A stretch of 8,899 nt of DNA from Pseudomonadota bacterium (GTDB taxonomy: Bacteria; Pseudomonadota; Alphaproteobacteria; Rhizobiales; Segnochrobactraceae). Where the stretch lies: NCBI GenBank assembly GCA_023442215.1, contig JAEZMP010000508.1, forward strand, positions 1-8,899, written 5' to 3'. The notes below the pieces were generated by a model, which was not told where the DNA came from, did not search any database, and saw only the letters and a list, made by a program, of their open reading frames with translations. The position numbers and the translations under genes are program-made. The first letter of the stretch is position 1; each line of letters opens with the position of its first letter. Of this stretch, positions 6,132 through 8,899 are shown in pieces.

Positions 6132-6206
6132 ATTCAGGCCATGTCGCGCCGCGTTTTCACGCCCATAGGAGGGATGGGGCGGCAGAGCACTCACACGCCC
6201 ATGACC

Positions 6207-7172
6207 TCACGCGGCGTCGGCTTCGGCCGCCTCGCCGCCCTCGATCAGCCGCAGGCTGCGGCGCAGGCTCTGGGGCGGCTGGCCGAACGAGCGCAGGAAT
6301 GCCCGGCGCATGCGGTCGCGGTCGGCGAAGCCGGCGTCGCGGGCGACGGTGTCGAGCGAATGGCGCCCGTCCTCGATCATCGCCTTCGCGGCTTCGAGCC
6401 GCAGCCGCTCGACGGCCTTGGCCGGCGACTGGCCGGTCTCCTCGCGGAACAGCCGGCTGAACTGGCGCGGGCTGAGGCTCGCCGCGTCGGCAAGTTCCTC
6501 CACCGTGAGGGGATTGCGCAGGTTCTCCTTGGCATGGATCAGCGCCCGCCGCACACGGTCGGATCGCGGCTCCAGCTCGAGCAGCGCGGAGAACTGCGAC
6601 TGCCCGCCCGGCCGCCGGTGATAGACCACGAGCTTGCGGGCAATGGAGCGCGACAGCTCGGCGCCGTGATCGTCCTCGATCAGCGCCAGCGTCAGGTCGA
6701 TGGCCGAGCTCATGCCGGCCGACGTCCAGATATTGCCGTCGCGGATGAAGATGCGGTCATCGTCGACGGTGACGCGGGGAAACCGCTCCTGCAGATCGCG
6801 GGCGTGGGCCCAGTGGGTGGTAGCGGTGCGGCCGTCGAGCAATCCCGCCTCCGCCAGCAGGAAGGCGCCGGTGCAGATGCCGGCGACGCGGCGGCATTCG
6901 CGGCCCGCCTCGGCGATATAGGCGCGAAGCCCGGGCGTAAGCGGGCGCGGCACCAGTTCGCCGACCACGATCAGCGTATCGGGAAACGGCCCGAGCGGCT
7001 CCGTCTCGATGCCGATCCCGAGCGACGAGCGGATCGTGCCGCCTTTCTCCGACATGACGGTCAGCCGGTACACCGGCCTGCCGAGAGCGACATTGGCGAG
7101 TTCGAAGGCCGACAGCGCGGCCATTCCCATCGCCTGGAAGCCGTCTTCCATGATGAAGCCGATGCGCAACAT
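6207..7172 (-). CDS. GlxA/FtrA-type AraC family regulator with DJ-1/PfpI-like domain
   Basis: A 321-residue DNA-binding regulator in two parts. Residues 1 to about 185 form a class I glutamine amidotransferase-like (DJ-1/PfpI) domain with a nucleophile-elbow Cys100 (AGICTGAFLLAEAGLLDG) and His120 in the following TTHW. Residues about 210-315 hold the double helix-turn-helix AraC domain: LTVEELADAASLSPRQFSRLFREETG, then HSLDTVARDAGFADRDRMRRAFLRSFGQPP. In this family the N-terminal domain senses a ligand, generally without needing enzymatic activity, although here the Cys is retained. ATG 7172 begins the MLRIGFIMEDGFQ strand expected at the fold's start; the ribosome binding site is only a G-run (GGGGGG) and hence weak. 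It is divergent from an SDR gene over 118 bp and upstream of the SDR-MFS pair, which makes all three natural targets. The effector is unknown. Confidence 0.9.
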   Translation of the reverse strand: MLRIGFIMEDGFQAMGMAALSAFELANVALGRPVYRLTVMSEKGGTIRSSLGIGIETEPLGPFPDTLIVVGELVPRPLTPGLRAYIAEAGRECRRVAGICTGAFLLAEAGLLDGRTATTHWAHARDLQERFPRVTVDDDRIFIRDGNIWTSAGMSSAIDLTLALIEDDHGAELSRSIARKLVVYHRRPGGQSQFSALLELEPRSDRVRRALIHAKENLRNPLTVEELADAASLSPRQFSRLFREETGQSPAKAVERLRLEAAKAMIEDGRHSLDTVARDAGFADRDRMRRAFLRSFGQPPQSLRRSLRLIEGGEAAEADAA

Positions 7173-7290
7173 CAGCGCCCCCCGCCGTTATGACCGTAAT
7201 TGCCGTTTATATGTCATCCCGGCCGCGCGCCACAAGCGCTAGCCTGCTCTCCACCGAACAACAGCGGCGACGCACGGCAAGGACAGCATC
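7173..7290. promoter_or_regulatory. Divergent promoter region with a 9-bp direct-repeat triplet
   Basis: This 118-bp gap separates the AraC-type regulator from the divergent SDR gene. Its left third is the most A/T-rich stretch nearby and holds three adjacent 9-bp units: CCGTTATGA (7185-7193), CCGTAATTG (7194-7202) and CCGTTTATA (7203-7211). Overlapping these, ATGAC (7190-7194) and GTCAT (7213-7217) form an inverted pair. TTATAT (7207-7212) could serve as a -10 for the + strand gene, though no good -35 is paired with it. AraC-type proteins commonly bind direct repeats near -35, so this is the likely operator area. That is inference. Confidence 0.45.
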
Positions 7291-8085
7291 ATGAGCGCAC
7301 ACAACGGCACCGTACTCATCACCGGCGCGTCGTCCGGCATCGGCGCGGTCTATGCCGACCGCTTCGCCGCGCGGGGACACGACCTGATCCTCGTCGCCCG
7401 CAACGAGGCGCGGCTCGCGGAGGTCGCCGCCGGACTGACGGCGCGCCACGGCGTCGGGGTCCGCACCGTCGCGGCCGATCTCGGCAGCGAGGAGGGGCTC
7501 GCGAAGGTCGAGGCGATCCTCGCCGGGGACGACGCCATCACGCACCTCGTCAACAATGCCGGCTTCGGCAGCGCCGCGCCCCTCGCCGACGCCGATATTC
7601 GCGAGATGCAGGCGATGGTGGCGATCAACGTCGTCGCGCCGATGCGGCTGACCTACGCGGCAGTGCCGCGCTTCCGGGCACGCGGCAAGGGCACGATCAT
7701 CAACATCTCGTCGATCGTGGCCATCGGACCGGAGCTCCTGAACGGGGTCTATGGCGGCACGAAGTCGTTCGTGCTGGCCTTCAGCCAGTCGCTGCGCAAG
7801 GAACTCGCGGGCTCCGGCGTCACCGTGCAGGTGGTGCTGCCCGGTGCGACCGGAACCGAGTTCTGGGACATCGCCGGCCTGCCCGCCAGCAACCTACCGA
7901 AGGAGTGGGTGATGACCGCGGCGGATCTGGTGGACGCCGCCCTCGTCGGCCTCGATCGCGGCGAGTTCGCGACGATCCCGTCGCTGATGGACGCGACGGA
8001 GTGGGAGGCGTGGGAGGCCGCCCGCGCGGCGATGCTGCCGCACCTCTCGAGCGCGACGATGGCCGTGCGCTACCGGCCGGCCTGA
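7291..8085 (+). CDS. SDR family NAD(P)-dependent oxidoreductase
   Basis: A 264-residue classical short-chain dehydrogenase/reductase with TGASSGIG at residues 11-18, NNAG at 88-91 and a complete catalytic set: Asn113, Ser141, Tyr154 and Lys158 (YGGTK). Arg37 after the second strand suggests NADP(H). The C-terminal part (VLPGATGTEFWDIAGL, then a LVDAALVGLDRGEFATIPSL segment) resembles the YdfG/DltE-like oxidoreductases that reduce varied short-chain carbonyls. ATG 7291 is set by AAGGA seven bases upstream. It clearly differs from the other SDR in the window (different helix pattern around the active site and a different C-terminus), so the two are not a recent duplication. Its position head-to-head with the GlxA-type regulator makes it the most probable regulated gene. 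The substrate is unknown. Confidence 0.9.
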   Translation: MSAHNGTVLITGASSGIGAVYADRFAARGHDLILVARNEARLAEVAAGLTARHGVGVRTVAADLGSEEGLAKVEAILAGDDAITHLVNNAGFGSAAPLADADIREMQAMVAINVVAPMRLTYAAVPRFRARGKGTIINISSIVAIGPELLNGVYGGTKSFVLAFSQSLRKELAGSGVTVQVVLPGATGTEFWDIAGLPASNLPKEWVMTAADLVDAALVGLDRGEFATIPSLMDATEWEAWEAARAAMLPHLSSATMAVRYRPA

Positions 8086-8133
8086 GCGCGCCCCCGCCCC
8101 ACCTTCGCCTCTCGCCGTCCCGAACGCGATCCT

Positions 8134-8148
8134 CCCGGCGATGCCGGG
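8134..8148 (+). terminator. Hairpin after the second SDR gene
   Basis: CCCGGC (8134-8139) pairs perfectly with GCCGGG (8143-8148) around GAT. It lies 49 bp after the SDR stop and behind a C-rich, G-poor stretch (about 8090-8134). No T-run follows. The arrangement echoes that after the polyol dehydrogenase gene and may mark Rho-dependent termination. Confidence 0.3.
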
Positions 8149-8159
8149 GAACATCGCGG

Positions 8160-8199
8160 CGTCCGTCGGGGTTCAACGGATGTCCGTCGCGAGCGGACG
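8160..8199 (+). repeat. Overlapping inverted repeats ahead of the serine hydrolase
   Basis: Three pairings compete for the same bases. CGTCCG (8160-8165) matches CGGACG (8194-8199); ACGGA (8176-8180) matches TCCGT (8183-8187) as a near-perfect palindrome; GTCCG (8182-8186) matches CGGAC (8194-8198). GTCCGTCG also recurs directly at 8161 and 8182, 21 bp apart. The block ends 11 nt before the GAGGG ribosome binding site. It could be an operator palindrome or a switching leader; nothing else supports a choice. Confidence 0.4.
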
Positions 8200-8223
8200 A
8201 GGCTGCGGCGAGGGATGGACGAG

Positions 8224-8899
8224 ATGCGCGTGGAAGGCATGGCGGAGCCCGGCTTCGGCCTGGTGGCCGAGGCGTTCGGCAGGAATTTCGAGGCGGGAGA
8301 GGAATCCGGCGCCGCCGTCTGCGTCTACCATGACGGCCGCAAGGTGGTGGATCTCTGGTGCGGGATGCAGGATGCGGCGGCCCGCAGGCCGTGGGACGAA
8401 CACACCGTCGTGCCCGTGCTCTCCACCGGAAAAGGCGTCACGGCGGCGGCCGCGCTGATCGCGGCGTCCCGCGGGCAGTTCGATCTCGACCAGCCGGTCG
8501 CGGCATTCTGGCCGGCCTTCGCCGCGAACGGCAAGGAGGCGATCCGCGTCCGCGACCTGCTCGATCATTCGGCCGGGCTGGTGTTCTTCGGACGCATCGT
8601 CACCCGCGGCGAGTTCGCCGACCACGACGCGCGGATCGCCATCCTCGAACAGATGACGCCGGACTGGTCGCCCGGCACGCGCTGTGGCTACCACCTCGCC
8701 ACCTTCGGGCCGCTCCTCGCGGAGGTGATTTCGCGCACCGATCCGCTCGGCCGCTCGTTCGGCCAGTGGTTTCAGGACGAGGTGGCGCTTCCGGCCGAGT
8801 TGCGGTTCCGGTTCGGCATTTCCGCGGACGAGATCGGCGACATGGCCCGTGTCGAAGGGCCGTGGATGCCGCGTTTCGTGGCCGCGCTCGGCCATGCGC
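8224..8899 (+). CDS. Class C beta-lactamase-like serine hydrolase/esterase (3' partial)
   Basis: The open frame runs off the right edge after 225 codons; full-length relatives are near 380-420 residues, so roughly half is present. It belongs to the beta-lactamase/D-Ala-D-Ala carboxypeptidase fold, family VIII esterase-like group. The S-x-x-K motif is at Ser67-Lys70 (STGK, after VVPVL), and the second catalytic tyrosine is probably Tyr156 in CGYHLATFG, which carries YH in place of the YxN of true class C lactamases. The early VCVYHDGRKVVDLWCG strand and the RVRDLLDHSAGL segment are also typical. Without a signal peptide it is likely a cytoplasmic esterase, not an antibiotic-resistance enzyme. 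ATG 8224 is preferred because GAGGG (8210-8214) lies 9 nt before it. An in-frame ATG at 8215 would add three residues but abuts the GAGGG. It lies 138 bp behind the SDR gene, so joint transcription is uncertain. Confidence 0.85.
   Translation, partial: MRVEGMAEPGFGLVAEAFGRNFEAGEESGAAVCVYHDGRKVVDLWCGMQDAAARRPWDEHTVVPVLSTGKGVTAAAALIAASRGQFDLDQPVAAFWPAFAANGKEAIRVRDLLDHSAGLVFFGRIVTRGEFADHDARIAILEQMTPDWSPGTRCGYHLATFGPLLAEVISRTDPLGRSFGQWFQDEVALPAELRFRFGISADEIGDMARVEGPWMPRFVAALGHA

Noticed and set aside
6090..7193. 367-codon + strand frame opposite the AraC-type regulator
   Set aside because: Antisense shadow of a gene with clear DJ-1/PfpI and AraC domains.
5269..8085. The two SDR genes as a recent tandem duplication
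   Set aside because: They lie on opposite strands and differ around the active site and throughout the C-terminus, sharing only the family motifs.
8173..8895. 240-codon - strand frame at the right edge
   Set aside because: It is antisense to the serine hydrolase frame, which carries the S-x-x-K motif and catalytic tyrosine.

Overview
The window is chromosomal-looking DNA of strikingly high G+C content throughout. Codon third positions are dominated by G and C, and ribosome binding sites are GGAGG/AGGA-like. The gene families (polyol dehydrogenase, CaiB/BaiF CoA-transferase, DUF4142, GlxA-type AraC regulator, AraJ-like MFS, paired SDRs) fit an alphaproteobacterium, most likely of the Hyphomicrobiales (Rhizobiales). 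That placement rests on gene content and composition only; there is no rRNA or other marker.

Layout. Bases 1-278 hold the 3' end of a mannitol/polyol dehydrogenase-family gene, followed by a GC hairpin and a C-rich tract. Then come three + strand genes with sizeable leaders: a CaiB/BaiF-type CoA-transferase (616-1998), a metallo-beta-lactamase-fold hydrolase (2277-3179) and a small exported DUF4142 protein (3332-3883). The + strand block ends in three 20-bp tandem repeats, two GC hairpins and a T-tract terminator (3867-3986). Facing it on the - strand is a two-gene unit, transcribed SDR oxidoreductase (6027-5269) then MFS efflux transporter (5233-4004), with 35 bp between them. Upstream on the same strand is a GlxA/FtrA-type AraC regulator with a DJ-1/PfpI-like domain (7172-6207). 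It is divergent, across 118 bp, from a second SDR oxidoreductase (7291-8085). A class C beta-lactamase-like serine hydrolase (from 8224) runs off the right edge.

How the genes may work together. The most coherent group is regulator plus two SDRs plus MFS exporter. By position, the AraC-type protein is the obvious candidate to control the divergent SDR, and possibly the SDR-MFS pair. This would be a small-molecule (carbonyl or xenobiotic) response locus; the ligand is unknown. The left-hand genes look independently expressed: each has its own leader and none overlap.

No prophage, CRISPR array, toxin-antitoxin, secretion or biosynthetic system was found, and no tRNA or rRNA was recognised. I found no clear new biological system. 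The points most worth a second look are the non-coding ones: the 20-bp tandem repeats abutting the DUF4142 stop codon, the nested inverted repeats ahead of the metallo-hydrolase, the 9-bp triplet in the divergent promoter, and the mutually exclusive hairpins ahead of the serine hydrolase.
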